The notes beneath the pieces are model-generated. The model was not told where the DNA came from. It was given only the letters and a program-made list of their open reading frames with translations, and searched no databases. The position numbers were made by a program, and so were the translations under genes. From Dehalococcoidia bacterium (GTDB taxonomy: Bacteria > Chloroflexota > Dehalococcoidia > Lucifugimonadales > UBA2985), in the NCBI GenBank assembly GCA_015661155.1, contig JACVQK010000008.1:15086-61441 (forward strand): a stretch of 46,356 nucleotides of DNA, in the 5' to 3' direction. Of the stretch, positions 7,345-16,053 are shown one piece after another (position 1 is the first letter of the stretch; each line of letters starts with the position of its first letter).

Positions 7345-8517
7345 ATGAGAATCACCTTATCCATCCTCAAGGCTGACGTAGGTTCTATAGGGGGCCACAC
7401 GAAACCGTCAGAGAGGATGCTGGAGGCTACCAGGAAGGCGGTCAAGGACGCCATCAGCAAGAAGCTGCTCATCGATGGCTTCGTGTCCCACACCGGCGAC
7501 GACATCGCCATGCTGGTGTCCCATACCCGCGGCGCCGACAACGAAGAGATTCACCAGTTCGCCTGGAAGACCTTCCTCGATGCCACAGCCATAGCCCAGA
7601 AGTACGGCCTGTACGGCGCGGGCCAGGACCTGCTGGTGGACGCCCCCTCCGGCAACATCCGGGGCGCAGGCCCGGCCGTGGCCGAGCTGGAGTTTGAGCA
7701 CGATCCGGTCAAGACAAACAAGGTCCGCCCCGCCGAGTCCTTTATGATGCTCGCCGGCGACAAGTGCGGTCCCGGTGCCTACAACCTCCCCCTCTTCCTG
7801 GGGTTTGCCGATCCCATGTACTGCGCCGGGCTGATGCTTCCCAAGCTCATCGGAGGGTTCCGCTTCCGCATCATCGACATGGACCACACCGAGGGCGACA
7901 GCGTCATTGAGCTGAACGCCCCGGAGGACTACTACAAGATCGCCATGCTGCTGCGGGACAACGAGCGGTTCGGCATAGACGCCATCTACTCCCGCACCGA
8001 CAACGAGCCAGCGGTATCCGTCTCCGCCCAACGACTCCACAACATCGCCGGGACGTACACCGGCAAGGACGACCCCGTGGCACTGGTGCGCAACCAGGGC
8101 ATCTTTCCCGCCCCGGAGGAGCTGGTATCGCCCTTCGCCAAAGCCCACTTCATCGGTGGCGACGCCCGTGGCTCCCATGTCATGCCCCTCATGCCCGTGC
8201 CGCTGAACACATCGGTCACCGGAATCTACTGCCTGCCCCTGGTGTCCTGCGCAGCCTTCTCCCTGGACGCCAGCGGACACTTCTCCGACGAGATCGTGGA
8301 CATCTTCGACAACCCGGCCTGGGACTACGTGCGTAACAAGGCGCAAGAGAAGGGGCTGGCTATGCGGGAGCAGGGTTGGTCGGGGGCCGCGATGCTCCCC
8401 TACAACGAGCTGGAGTACAGCGGCTTCCGGCACACGGTGGAGGGCCTGCTGGGCCAGTTCTCCGTGCGGAAGGACGGCCACAAAGCCGTTACCCACGCCG
8501 CCCACTCAACTCCGTAG
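7345..8517 (+). CDS. fbp: fructose-1,6-bisphosphatase, class V (archaeal-type FBP aldolase/phosphatase)
   Basis: A 390-residue enzyme of the bifunctional FBP aldolase/phosphatase family known from archaea and deep-branching bacteria, which makes fructose 6-phosphate in gluconeogenesis. The whole protein matches: ILKADVGSIGGHT at the N-terminus, FVSHTGDDIAML, GAGQDLL, GFADPMYCAGLMLPKLI and the DMDHTEGD metal-binding region. Tyr238 and Lys241 in YTGKDDP correspond to the catalytic tyrosine and Schiff-base lysine described for the family. The ATG at 7345 is chosen because GGGAGGGA precedes it. It is a single-gene unit with its own promoter. Confidence 0.93.
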   Translation: MRITLSILKADVGSIGGHTKPSERMLEATRKAVKDAISKKLLIDGFVSHTGDDIAMLVSHTRGADNEEIHQFAWKTFLDATAIAQKYGLYGAGQDLLVDAPSGNIRGAGPAVAELEFEHDPVKTNKVRPAESFMMLAGDKCGPGAYNLPLFLGFADPMYCAGLMLPKLIGGFRFRIIDMDHTEGDSVIELNAPEDYYKIAMLLRDNERFGIDAIYSRTDNEPAVSVSAQRLHNIAGTYTGKDDPVALVRNQGIFPAPEELVSPFAKAHFIGGDARGSHVMPLMPVPLNTSVTGIYCLPLVSCAAFSLDASGHFSDEIVDIFDNPAWDYVRNKAQEKGLAMREQGWSGAAMLPYNELEYSGFRHTVEGLLGQFSVRKDGHKAVTHAAHSTP

Positions 8518-8593
8518 CAACAGACGCCGCTCCGGCACTCCCTGGAGGGTGGCCAGCCCCCACAAGGGCTTGCGAAAAGCCTGTCACCATGCT

Positions 8594-8656
8594 CCGCTCG
8601 TGGTGAGCTTGTCGAACCATGAGCGACTCGCCCTTCGACAAGCTCAGGGTGAGCGG
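8594..8656 (+). repeat. long hairpin repeat, CTCAGGGTGAGCGG family
   Basis: Two 23-base arms (8594-8616 and 8634-8656) form an imperfect inverted repeat with four mismatches around a 17-base loop. The right arm reads TTCGACAAGCTCAGGGTGAG. Related sequence recurs at 28611-28840 and 39368-39414. It lies between fbp and rdgB and could act as an mRNA-end hairpin. Confidence 0.8.
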
Positions 8657-8696
8657 GATTGTGTCGTGACATGCATGCGCAGATTTACGAGCAGAC

Positions 8697-9302
8697 GTGT
8701 TAAGTAAACTCCTCCTGGGGACCCGTAATTCCGGCAAGGCCAGGGAGCTGAGGAAGCTGCTGGAGGGTGCTCCCGTGGAGCTCTTGACCCTGGACATGGT
8801 GGGCATCACCGCCGAGGTGGAGGAGACAGCCGGCTCCATCGCCGGAAACGCGGCGCTCAAGGCGAAGACCTACGCCGCTCTCAGCGGCCTTCCCACCCTG
8901 GCCGACGACTCGGGCCTAGAGGTAGATGCCCTGGGCGGTGAGCCTGGGGTTCTGTCGGCCCGCTACGCAGGCCCCGACGCCTCAGACCAGGAGAGGGTGA
9001 GGTATTTACTGAGCAAGCTGGAAGGTATAACATGGAATAAGCGGGGGGCGCGATTTCGCTCCGTTATAGCCCTGGCTGAACCGTCGGGACAGGTGCATCT
9101 GTTCGAGGGGACGTGTGAAGGGGTGATTGCCCTTGAACCCGTGGGCACGGACGGGTTTGGCTACGACCCCATCTTCTACATACCAGCCCTGGAAAAACAC
9201 ATGGCGGAGCTCACTTTAGAGGAGAAGAACCTCATCAGCCACCGCGGCAGGGCGGCCAGGAAGGTAGTGGCGTACCTGGAAGGCGTGCCGAGAAGCGGGT
9301 AA
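8697..9302 (+). CDS. rdgB: XTP/dITP diphosphatase (RdgB/HAM1 family)
   Basis: A 201-residue nucleotide-pool sanitiser that hydrolyses dITP, ITP and XTP to monophosphates and so keeps deaminated purines out of DNA and RNA. Family signatures are LLLGTRNSGKARELRKLL at the N-terminus, LADDSGLEVDALGGEPG with the catalytic Asp, SARYAG, TDGFGYDPIF, and SHRGRA near the end. GTG at 8697 is the start because it opens the conserved first strand. An obvious ribosome site is lacking. Confidence 0.93.
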   Translation: MLSKLLLGTRNSGKARELRKLLEGAPVELLTLDMVGITAEVEETAGSIAGNAALKAKTYAALSGLPTLADDSGLEVDALGGEPGVLSARYAGPDASDQERVRYLLSKLEGITWNKRGARFRSVIALAEPSGQVHLFEGTCEGVIALEPVGTDGFGYDPIFYIPALEKHMAELTLEEKNLISHRGRAARKVVAYLEGVPRSG

Positions 9303-9376
9303 TGTGACCCGTCCAAGGGATGAGAGCTAATTCGTACAGACGCATACGTGAGTAGCAACAGCCGCTTCGAGGGGAT

Positions 9377-10432
9377 ATGGACTCCAAGTCAATGAACGGT
9401 GGGCCAACAGGGCTCCAGCCGAAGATGCTCAGGGACGTCTTTGGCAGGCCGTTGAAAGACCTGCGGATTTCGGTCACGGACCGGTGCAACTTCCGCTGCA
9501 CCTACTGTATGCCCGCGGAGATATTCGGAGAGAGCTACCAGTTTCTGCCCAAAGGGGAGATACTCACCTTTGAGGAGACCACCCGCCTTGCCCAGGTCAT
9601 GGTACGGCTGGGAGCCACCAAGATAAGGCTGACGGGAGGGGAACCCCTGGTCAGAATCGGCCTGGAGAGGCTGGTTGCCATGCTCGCCGGTATCGAGGGC
9701 ATAGAGGACCTGACCCTCACCACCAACGGCTATCTCCTGGCCCAGAAGGCCCAGGCCCTCAAGGACGCCGGCCTCCGGAGGATTACCGTGAGCCTGGACA
9801 CCCTGGACGATGCCATCTTCGGCAGGATGAACGGCCGCGGCTTCGGCGCGGCAGAGGTGCTTCGCGGCATAGAGAAGGCGGAGAAGGTGGGCTTTCACCC
9901 GATAAAGGTGAACGTCGTGGTCCAAAAGGGCGTAAACGACCACACCCTCATTGACCTGCTCCGGCACTTCAGAGGGACGGGTATCATCGTGCGTTTCATC
10001 GAGTACATGGACGTGGGGAATCTGAACGGGTGGAAGCTGGACCACGTGGTTCCCTCCGCCGAGCTGGTCCGGCGAATCAACGCGGAGATGCCCATGGAGC
10101 CGGTGGAGAAAAACTACCGGGGCGAGGTGGCCAACCGTTACAGATACCTGGACGGAGCGGGAGAGGTCGGGTTCATATCGTCGGTGACGGAGCCTTTCTG
10201 CGGCGATTGCACGCGAGCAAGGCTCTCCACGAACGGGAAGCTCTACACCTGTCTCTTCGCCAGCGAGGGACGGGACCTCATGGGGCCCATGCGCTCAGGA
10301 GCCAGCGACCAGGAGCTGGAGGAGATCGTAAGTGCCGTATGGAGTCGTCGTGTAGACCGGTACTCGGAGACAAGAACCTCCATGACTGAGCCGCCGCCCC
10401 GAAAGGTGGAGATGTACCAGATGGGCGGATGA
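9377..10432 (+). CDS. moaA: GTP 3',8-cyclase, molybdenum cofactor biosynthesis
   Basis: A 351-residue radical SAM enzyme that converts GTP to 3',8-cyclo-GTP in the first step of molybdopterin synthesis. The radical SAM [4Fe-4S] cluster is bound by Cys37, Cys41 and Cys44 ([13 protein letters not shown]). The C-terminal substrate-binding cluster is bound by Cys275, Cys278 and Cys292 ([18 protein letters not shown]). The catalytically important Gly-Gly tail is present (YQMGG). An AGGGGAT ribosome site precedes the ATG. The next pathway gene, moaC, lies two genes on, with rnhA between. MoaC acts together with MoaA to form cyclic pyranopterin. Confidence 0.95.
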   Translation: MDSKSMNGGPTGLQPKMLRDVFGRPLKDLRISVTDRCNFRCTYCMPAEIFGESYQFLPKGEILTFEETTRLAQVMVRLGATKIRLTGGEPLVRIGLERLVAMLAGIEGIEDLTLTTNGYLLAQKAQALKDAGLRRITVSLDTLDDAIFGRMNGRGFGAAEVLRGIEKAEKVGFHPIKVNVVVQKGVNDHTLIDLLRHFRGTGIIVRFIEYMDVGNLNGWKLDHVVPSAELVRRINAEMPMEPVEKNYRGEVANRYRYLDGAGEVGFISSVTEPFCGDCTRARLSTNGKLYTCLFASEGRDLMGPMRSGASDQELEEIVSAVWSRRVDRYSETRTSMTEPPPRKVEMYQMGG

Positions 10433-10433
10433 C

Positions 10434-10462
10434 TTGAGGGCGGCGCGACATAGGGGTATGAT
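10434..10462 (+). promoter_or_regulatory. promoter for rnhA-moaC
   Basis: TTGAGG (10434-10439), 17-bp spacer, TATGAT (10457-10462), just past the moaA stop. The predicted transcript would begin near the hairpin at 10464-10491. Confidence 0.45.
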
Positions 10463-10463
10463 G

Positions 10464-10491
10464 TGTGGGACAGCGAAGCGGCTGTCCCACA
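10464..10491 (+). terminator. hairpin between moaA and rnhA
   Basis: Perfect 11-bp stem (10464-10474 with 10481-10491) and a six-base loop. No T run follows. It could end the moaA transcript or sit at the 5' end of the rnhA-moaC mRNA. Confidence 0.4.
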
Positions 10492-10521
10492 TCTGTCTCC
10501 ATAGAGGGGTGGGAGTAAAAA

Positions 10522-10905
10522 GTGCCTGAGATGATCCACATCTACACCGACGGCTCCTGCCAGGGGAACCCCGGCCCCGGAGGGTGGGGCGCGATCGTCG
10601 AGCGGGATGGCAAAAAGCGGGAGCTCGCAGGCCGCGAAGGCGATACCACCAACAACCGTATGGAGATTACCGCGGCCATCAGGGGCCTGGAGGCCACTCC
10701 CGATGGCTCCGAGGTCACCATCCACAGCGACAGCCAGTACCTGGTGAACACCATGACCCGGGGCTGGAAGCGGAACGCGAATCAGGACCTGTGGGCCGCT
10801 CTGGATACCATGGTTAAACACCGACGCGTGAGATGGCAGTGGGTACGGGGGCATGTGGGGCATCCGGAGAACGAGCGCGCCGACAGTCTGGCCAGAGGGA
10901 GATGA
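10522..10905 (+). CDS. rnhA: ribonuclease HI
   Basis: A 127-residue endonuclease that degrades the RNA strand of RNA:DNA hybrids. The four catalytic carboxylates are at Asp10 (IYTDGS), Glu48 (NRMEIT), Asp70 (IHSDSQY) and Asp121 (NERAD), with the loop histidine His111 (VRGHVGH). It is shorter at the C-terminus than the 155-residue E. coli enzyme. GTG at 10522 follows a GGGAG site. An ATG nine bases later is an alternative. Its stop overlaps an in-frame ATG of moaC (ATGA at 10902), so the two are probably cotranslated although their functions are unrelated. Confidence 0.93.
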   Translation: MPEMIHIYTDGSCQGNPGPGGWGAIVERDGKKRELAGREGDTTNNRMEITAAIRGLEATPDGSEVTIHSDSQYLVNTMTRGWKRNANQDLWAALDTMVKHRRVRWQWVRGHVGHPENERADSLARGR

Positions 10906-10910
10906 CGAGT

Positions 10911-11402
10911 ATGTCCGAAGGTGGTTCCAGACTCACCCACCTGGACGAGCAGGGCAGGGCCAGGATGGTAGACGTGGGATGGAAGGAGGAGACGCAGCGG
11001 GAGGCGGTGGCCCGAGGCTCCGTGGTGATGAAAAAACAGACCCTGGAGCTAATCAAGATGGGTGGAGTGGAGAAAGGGGATGTGCTCTCGGTGGCTCGTG
11101 TGGCGGGCATCATGGGGGCCAAGCGCACCTCGGACCTGATCCCGCTGTGTCATCCCCTGCCCCTGGACCAGGTGACGGTGGAGCTGGAGTTGGACGAGGC
11201 CCGGAGCGCCGTCAACATTACCGCCACGGCCAGGACCACCGCGAAGACAGGGGTGGAGATGGAGGCCCTCACCGCGGTGGCCGTCGCCGCCCTTACGGTG
11301 TACGATATGTGCAAGGCGGTGGACCGGGGCATTCGCATAGAGGGGGTGCGGCTGGTGAAGAAGACGGGAGGCAAGAGCGGGGACATCATCCTGGAGGGAT
11401 GA
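10911..11402 (+). CDS. moaC: cyclic pyranopterin monophosphate synthase
   Basis: A 163-residue enzyme that turns MoaA's product into cyclic pyranopterin monophosphate. Conserved stretches are [28 protein letters not shown] with the active-site region, [20 protein letters not shown] and a GKSGDI C-terminus. The start is either the ATG at 10902, overlapping the rnhA stop, or the ATG at 10911. The latter is preferred because it gives a usual MoaC N-terminus and better spacing from GAGGGAG. Confidence 0.94.
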   Translation: MSEGGSRLTHLDEQGRARMVDVGWKEETQREAVARGSVVMKKQTLELIKMGGVEKGDVLSVARVAGIMGAKRTSDLIPLCHPLPLDQVTVELELDEARSAVNITATARTTAKTGVEMEALTAVAVAALTVYDMCKAVDRGIRIEGVRLVKKTGGKSGDIILEG

Positions 11403-11420
11403 GTTGGCCTCACAACAAGC

Positions 11421-11439
11421 GCCTCGAAGAGTCTTCGAC
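11421..11439. promoter_or_regulatory. 19-bp palindromic motif, copy 1
   Basis: gcctcgaagagtcttcgac contains the perfect inverted repeat TCGAAGA-G-TCTTCGA (11424-11438). The same 19 bases occur inverted at 21802-21820. This copy lies 43 bases upstream of the -35 box of the ATP synthase promoter, so it could be an operator. Confidence 0.35.
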
Positions 11440-11481
11440 TGGGGCAGCCCTCAAAGGTCTCCAAAACAGGTGCACAAAGCG

Positions 11482-11510
11482 TTGACCTGGCAAAAAGTCT
11501 GTGATACTAT
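11482..11510 (+). promoter_or_regulatory. promoter of the ATP synthase operon
   Basis: TTGACC (11482-11487), 17-bp spacer, TACTAT (11505-11510). The predicted start of transcription is only a few bases before the first gene, so the first cistron would have a very short leader. Confidence 0.6.
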
Positions 11511-11522
11511 GCACGAGGTTCG

Positions 11523-11771
11523 GTGGCGACGGTGAACAGGGGAACCCTGGCGATAGTCATGCAACTGGTGGGGGTGGGGTGGTACCTCGCCACGTGCATA
11601 ATCATGGGCCTCTTGGGAGGCCTGTGGCTTGACAGAAAGCTGGATACGGTGCCTGTTTTTAGCTTGATGGGGACGGCACTTGGTACGGCCCTGGCCTTTT
11701 ACGGCACGTACAAGTTGGTGTTGCCCCTTCTCAACAACCAGGGGCCAAGCAAGAAGAACGGGGAGAAATAG
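11523..11771 (+). CDS. AtpZ/AtpI-family ATP synthase assembly protein
   Basis: An 82-residue protein with two membrane helices (about 10-30 and 44-66) and a Lys-rich tail, at the position of atpI/atpZ in bacterial ATP synthase operons. Its GLLGGLWLDRKL segment is typical of this family, which helps assemble the c-ring or the enzyme and may bind Mg2+. GTG at 11523 is used. A second GTG at 11532 is possible because there is almost no leader and no clear ribosome site. Confidence 0.8.
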   Translation: MATVNRGTLAIVMQLVGVGWYLATCIIMGLLGGLWLDRKLDTVPVFSLMGTALGTALAFYGTYKLVLPLLNNQGPSKKNGEK

Positions 11772-11778
11772 CCCGACC

Positions 11779-12741
11779 ATGACACCCAGGCTCAAGCGGA
11801 TCATGGCTCTCAGCGCTGTCGTGGTGGTCGCCCTGCTGGTCGCCGGCCTGGCTACTGGAGCCATTGGGGCATCCCTGACGGGCAGCGAGAGCTTCCTCCC
11901 TGAGCCGGAGATTCACATGCCTCCTCAGAAGGTGTTCGTCACCGATATCGTGGAGGGCCATGAGGGTGACGCGCCTGAAGAGGAGCACGCAGCAGGGACC
12001 GTTGGCGCTGGCGACGGATTCGTCCTCACCAACACCATGCTCTCTTCCTGGATTGTAAGTGTGCTCCTGATTGGGCTTTTCTTCGCCGCCACCCGGCGCA
12101 TGGCCCTGGTTCCCCGGGGGTTGCAGAACCTGATGGAGATGGCGGTGGAGGCGCTGCATGGCTTCGTGGAGGGAGTGGCGGGGCATTCCAACGCCCGGCG
12201 GTTCTTCCCCATAATCGCCACCATCTTCCTCTTTGTGATGTTCAACGCCTGGATTGGCCTGTTGCCCATTTACCCCAGTCTGGGTTTCCGGGATGAACAC
12301 GGCATCATCGTGAGGCACCTGCTGCGCCCGGCGGGGACAGACCTGAACATGCCCCTGGCCCTGGCCCTCACCTCCTTCGTCTTCGTGGAGTTCTGGGGAT
12401 TCAGGCTTCTGGGCCGGCACTACGTCGGCAAATTCATTCGCCTGGAGAACCTGAGGCGGGGCAACTTCCTCCAGGTCCCCATAGACCTTTTCGTGGGGGC
12501 GCTGGAGCTCTTGAGCGAGTTCGTGCGCATCATAAGCTTCACCTTCAGGCTTTTCGGCAACATGACCGCGGGGGAGATACTGATCCTGGTGGTGACCTTC
12601 CTGGTGCCTTTCGTGGCGCTGCTTCCCTTCTATGGGCTGGAGTTGCTGGTGGGCTTTGTTCAGGCCCTCATCTTCGCCGGCCTTACCCTGGTGTTCGTGG
12701 TGGTGGCGGTAACCCCTCACGGCGAGGAGGAGCATTCTTAG
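11779..12741 (+). CDS. atpB: F0F1 ATP synthase subunit a
   Basis: A 320-residue membrane subunit that forms the proton half-channels against the c-ring. The essential arginine is Arg257 in FTFRLFGNMTAGE, and Gln295 sits in the last helix (QALIFAGLTLVF). Five or more hydrophobic helices run from residue 88 to 312. An N-terminal extension of about 80 residues has one hydrophobic stretch (10-31) and an acidic, His-containing segment (EGHEGDAPEEEH), which is longer than in many relatives. The C-terminus is His/Glu-rich (PHGEEEHS). The ATG at 11779 follows the atpZ stop by seven bases. Confidence 0.95.
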   Translation: MTPRLKRIMALSAVVVVALLVAGLATGAIGASLTGSESFLPEPEIHMPPQKVFVTDIVEGHEGDAPEEEHAAGTVGAGDGFVLTNTMLSSWIVSVLLIGLFFAATRRMALVPRGLQNLMEMAVEALHGFVEGVAGHSNARRFFPIIATIFLFVMFNAWIGLLPIYPSLGFRDEHGIIVRHLLRPAGTDLNMPLALALTSFVFVEFWGFRLLGRHYVGKFIRLENLRRGNFLQVPIDLFVGALELLSEFVRIISFTFRLFGNMTAGEILILVVTFLVPFVALLPFYGLELLVGFVQALIFAGLTLVFVVVAVTPHGEEEHS

Positions 12742-12758
12742 AGCGGGAGGTCAGAGAG

Positions 12759-12854
12759 ATGGAGATAGTGTTCCTGGCCCTGGCAATCGCGGGCGTTGGC
12801 CTGCTGGCAGGCATTCTGGGCGGGATATTCGCCCTTTACACCAAGATCGAATGA
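12759..12854 (+). CDS. 31-residue single-helix membrane peptide between atpB and atpE
   Basis: A small unrecognised gene encoding 31 residues: a short MEIVF start, one hydrophobic helix (about 4-27) rich in small residues (AGVGLLAGILGG), and a charged YTKIE end. GGGAGG (12745-12750) stands eight bases before the ATG, a strong ribosome site. The frame is intact and begins 17 bases after atpB. The GxxxG-like spacing suggests helix packing, for example against subunit a or c. Size and position recall the small extra F0 peptides found in some ATPases, but I cannot place it in a named family. It could be an assembly factor, a regulatory peptide or a divergent duplicate of a c-subunit helix. Confidence 0.7.
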   Translation: MEIVFLALAIAGVGLLAGILGGIFALYTKIE

Positions 12855-12906
12855 CAGATGCCGTAGATGCTCTTCTGGCGATCTGCTAGACAGCACTGAA
12901 CGATAA

Positions 12907-13146
<240 letters not shown>

Positions 13147-13193
13147 GCTGGAGAGAGCCTGTTGCAGCGTTAGGAAATCGAGGGGAGGAGCGT

Positions 13194-13694
13194 ATGGCAG
13201 ACCTGGGTTTTCACATACCCAGCCTAATAGCTTACGTCGTTAACTTCGTCATACTGCTTGCTGTCCTCTACATGGTGGGCTACAAGCCCATCCTCCGTAT
13301 GCTGGACCAGCGGTCCGAGCGCATCCGGGAGAGCGTGGAGACGGCAGAGCGGGTGAGGCAGGAAGCGGCGCGGCAGCAAGAGAGCATGGAGAAGAGGCTG
13401 GATGAGGCCCGTCAGGAGGGGCAGAGCCTCCTGGCTCAGGCCAGGGAGATGGCCGAACGGTACCGGGAGGAGGAGCGGGAGAAGGCACGCCAGGAGGCGG
13501 AGGCCTTCATAGCCCGAGCCCGGGATGAGATCCGGCGGGAGCGGGATGAGGCCATAGATGGGGTGCGCCGCCACTTCGCCGAGCTGGCCATTCTGGCCGC
13601 GGAGCGGGTGATAGAGCGCTCCCTGGACGCAGGCGCTCACCGGGACATCATAGAGAGGGTGCTGGCAGAGAGCCCCAGCATCGACCGGAGCTAG
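13194..13694 (+). CDS. atpF: F0F1 ATP synthase subunit b
   Basis: A 166-residue peripheral-stalk subunit with one N-terminal membrane helix (about 9-28) followed by a long, highly charged coiled coil (residues 35-145, rich in Glu, Arg and Gln). It ties F1 to subunit a and prevents F1 from turning. AGGGGAGGAG precedes the ATG. Only one b-type gene is seen, so the stalk is a homodimer. Confidence 0.94.
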   Translation: MADLGFHIPSLIAYVVNFVILLAVLYMVGYKPILRMLDQRSERIRESVETAERVRQEAARQQESMEKRLDEARQEGQSLLAQAREMAERYREEEREKARQEAEAFIARARDEIRRERDEAIDGVRRHFAELAILAAERVIERSLDAGAHRDIIERVLAESPSIDRS

Positions 13695-13703
13695 AGAGGA
13701 CTT

Positions 13704-14243
13704 ATGCCCAGAAGACCCTCGGCAAGGCGATATGCCCAGGCCCTCTTCCAACTGGCCCTGGAGAGGGATGAGATAGAGCGGTGGCAGAGGGAGTTGCTCT
13801 TCATGGAGGGGGCTTTGCAGGAGAGGGAGTTCGCCTCCTTCCTCGGCATGCCCAAGTTCAGGCTTGCCCAGAAGATGGCCGTGATACGGGAGGCTTTCCC
13901 AAGTCTGAGCCCCCTGGCCCGCAATCTGCTGGGCCTTCTGACCTCCCGTGGAATAACGGATATGATGCCCTCCATCCGAGAGGAGTACGGCGTCCTGCTG
14001 GACCGACACCAGGGCCTGGAACGGGCCCAGGTGGTCAGCGCCGTGCCCCTGGAGGAGGGTCACAGAAACCGGCTGGTGCAGTATCTCAGGGAGCTCATCG
14101 GCAAGGAGATTGTGCTGACCGCCGCGGTAGACCCCGGTGTTATCGCGGGACTGGTGGCCCGGGTGGGGGATAGGCTCATCGACGGCAGCGCCAGGACCCG
14201 GCTCCAGGACTTGAGGAGATCGTTGGCTGAGGCAGCTCTTTAA
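13704..14243 (+). CDS. atpH: F0F1 ATP synthase subunit delta
   Basis: A 179-residue OSCP-like subunit joining the b stalk to the top of F1. The N-terminal helical domain (ARRYAQALFQLALE) and the C-terminal segment (VVSAVPLEEG, DPGVIAGLVARVGDRLIDGS) are both present. It starts nine bases after atpF. An alternative frame on the same strand is not coding. Confidence 0.95.
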   Translation: MPRRPSARRYAQALFQLALERDEIERWQRELLFMEGALQEREFASFLGMPKFRLAQKMAVIREAFPSLSPLARNLLGLLTSRGITDMMPSIREEYGVLLDRHQGLERAQVVSAVPLEEGHRNRLVQYLRELIGKEIVLTAAVDPGVIAGLVARVGDRLIDGSARTRLQDLRRSLAEAAL

Positions 14244-14277
14244 GAGTCGCCTCCAATAGCTAGGCTAGAGGTGGAAT

Positions 14278-15789
14278 ATGGCAGTTCGTGGACAGGACAT
14301 TACCTCGGTGATCAAACGGCAGATTCAGGAGTTCGGCGGCCAGGTCACCATGGTGGACGTAGGCACTGTGGTGGCGGTGGGAGACGGCATTGCCCGAATT
14401 CAGGGTCTGGCCGGGTGTCGCTACACAGAGCTCCTGGAGTTGCCGGGGGGCGTCATGGCCATCGCCATGAACCTGGAGGAGGATAGCGTGGGCGCTGTCA
14501 TCCTGGGCGAAGACTCCCGCATAAAGGAGGGGGATGAGGTGCGCTCCACGGGCAGAATCGTGGAGGTGCCCGTGGGAGAGGCCCTTCTGGGCCGGGTGGT
14601 GGATGCCCTGGGACGTCCCATAGATGGCAAAGGCCCCATAAGGGCCCAGAAGACCAGGCCGGTGGAGAGGGTGGCTCCCAACGTGGTCACCCGCAGGGCT
14701 GTGACGACGCCGGTGCAGACGGGCCTCAAGGCCATTGACGCCATGATACCCATCGGGCGGGGACAGCGGGAGCTCATCATCGGGGACCGCTCCACGGGCA
14801 AGTCGGCCATCGCCCTGGACACCATCGTCAATCAGCGGGGTGGCGACCTGGTCTGCATCTACGTAGCCATAGGCCAGAAGACGGGAAAGGTAGCCCAGAC
14901 GGTGGCTACCCTGGAGCAGAAGGGGGCCATGGAGCACACCATTGTGGTGGCGGCCAACGCCTCGGATCCCGCTCCCCTCCAGTACCTGGCCCCCTACGCC
15001 GGGTGTGCCATGGGGGAGGAGATCATGGAGCAGGGCAAGGACGCCCTTATCATCTACGACGACCTCTCCAAGCACGCCTGGGCTTACCGGCAGCTCTCCC
15101 TGCTGCTCAGGCGTCCTCCGGGACGGGAGGCCTATCCCGGAGATGTCTTCTACCTCCACAGCCGTCTCCTGGAGCGTTCGGCCAAGCTGGACGCGGAGTA
15201 TGGCGGCGGGTCTCTCACCGCCCTGCCCATCATCGAGACCCAGGCGGGGGACGTGTCCGCCTACATACCCACCAACGTCATCTCCATCACCGATGGACAG
15301 ATATACCTGGAGGCTGACCTGTTCAACGCCGGCATTCGCCCGGCGGTGAACGTGGGCCTCTCGGTCTCTCGCGTGGGGGGATCGGCCCAGACCAGGGCCA
15401 TGAGACGGGTGGCGGGGCGGCTGCGCCTGGACCTGGCCCAGTACCGGGAGTTGGTGACCTTCGCCCAGTTCGGCACCGCCGACCTGGACGCCGCCACCAA
15501 GTCCCAGCTTGAGCGGGGCCAGCGCATCACCGAGGTGCTGAAGCAGCTCCAGTACCAGCCCATGTCCCTGGAGAAGCAGGTCACCATCATGTACGCCGTC
15601 ATCAACGGCCACCTGGACGACGTGGCCATCGGCAAGCTCAAGGAGTTTGAGGATGCCTTTCACCGGTTCATGAGTGGGGCCCATCCGGAGATTCTGAAAT
15701 CCATCGTCGAGACCAAAGACCTGGAAGGGGCAGCCGTTGAGGCCCTGGTCAGCGCCATCGCGGAGTTCAAGAAAACGGTGCCGTATTAG
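14278..15789 (+). CDS. atpA: F0F1 ATP synthase subunit alpha
   Basis: A 503-residue non-catalytic nucleotide-binding subunit of F1. The P-loop is GDRSTGKS (about 169-176), where most alpha subunits have GDRQTGKT. Both changes are conservative and should not stop nucleotide binding. Other signatures include [26 protein letters not shown], and [14 protein letters not shown] with the alpha arginine finger. Full length. The next gene in the usual order, atpG, is delayed by an extra small gene. Confidence 0.97.
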   Translation: MAVRGQDITSVIKRQIQEFGGQVTMVDVGTVVAVGDGIARIQGLAGCRYTELLELPGGVMAIAMNLEEDSVGAVILGEDSRIKEGDEVRSTGRIVEVPVGEALLGRVVDALGRPIDGKGPIRAQKTRPVERVAPNVVTRRAVTTPVQTGLKAIDAMIPIGRGQRELIIGDRSTGKSAIALDTIVNQRGGDLVCIYVAIGQKTGKVAQTVATLEQKGAMEHTIVVAANASDPAPLQYLAPYAGCAMGEEIMEQGKDALIIYDDLSKHAWAYRQLSLLLRRPPGREAYPGDVFYLHSRLLERSAKLDAEYGGGSLTALPIIETQAGDVSAYIPTNVISITDGQIYLEADLFNAGIRPAVNVGLSVSRVGGSAQTRAMRRVAGRLRLDLAQYRELVTFAQFGTADLDAATKSQLERGQRITEVLKQLQYQPMSLEKQVTIMYAVINGHLDDVAIGKLKEFEDAFHRFMSGAHPEILKSIVETKDLEGAAVEALVSAIAEFKKTVPY

Positions 15790-15798
15790 GGGGATATC

Positions 15799-16053
15799 AT
15801 GGGACTTGTCCGTTGCGACCGTCATGGGGCTCCAATGGGGAAGAGACACTATGTTCGCTGTGTAGACCCTCTCGGCTATCCGCAAACTGCGGCTATCTGT
15901 GGGCTCAAAGACTGTTACGAACCCGGTCGAGTTTGGTTGGATGAGGACGATGTTAAAGTCTACAATGAGGGCAGGCGCGTTATTGACCTTCCTACTGCTG
16001 CTGCGAAGGTTGAGGTGGAGTATGGGGAGTGCAGAGGGGCGAAGCCCCTTTGA
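15799..16053 (+). CDS. 84-residue Cys-containing protein inside the ATP synthase operon
   Basis: Not recognised as a named family. It begins nine bases after atpA with GGGGGAT before the ATG and is in step with the operon. Cys6, His9, Cys21, Cys34 and Cys39 (CDRHG, RCVDPLGYP, ICGLKDC) could form a small metal site, followed by VWLDEDDVKVYNEG and a hydrophobic strand. The last eight residues (ECRGAKPL) and the TGA stop are encoded by a family B repeat at 16029, so the original end may have been different. It is not a known ATPase subunit. A zinc-ribbon-like accessory protein is one guess. Confidence 0.65.
   Translation: MGLVRCDRHGAPMGKRHYVRCVDPLGYPQTAAICGLKDCYEPGRVWLDEDDVKVYNEGRRVIDLPTAAAKVEVEYGECRGAKPL

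Noticed and set aside
11482-11522. Rex control of the ATP synthase promoter
   Set aside because: No sequence close to TTGTGAA-N4-TTCACAA is visible there. The neighbouring palindrome TCGAAGAGTCTTCGA is a different motif.
14260-15885. 541-residue minus-strand open frame opposite atpA
   Set aside because: Antisense to a fully conserved gene, His/Gly/Leu-rich, with no recognisable domain.
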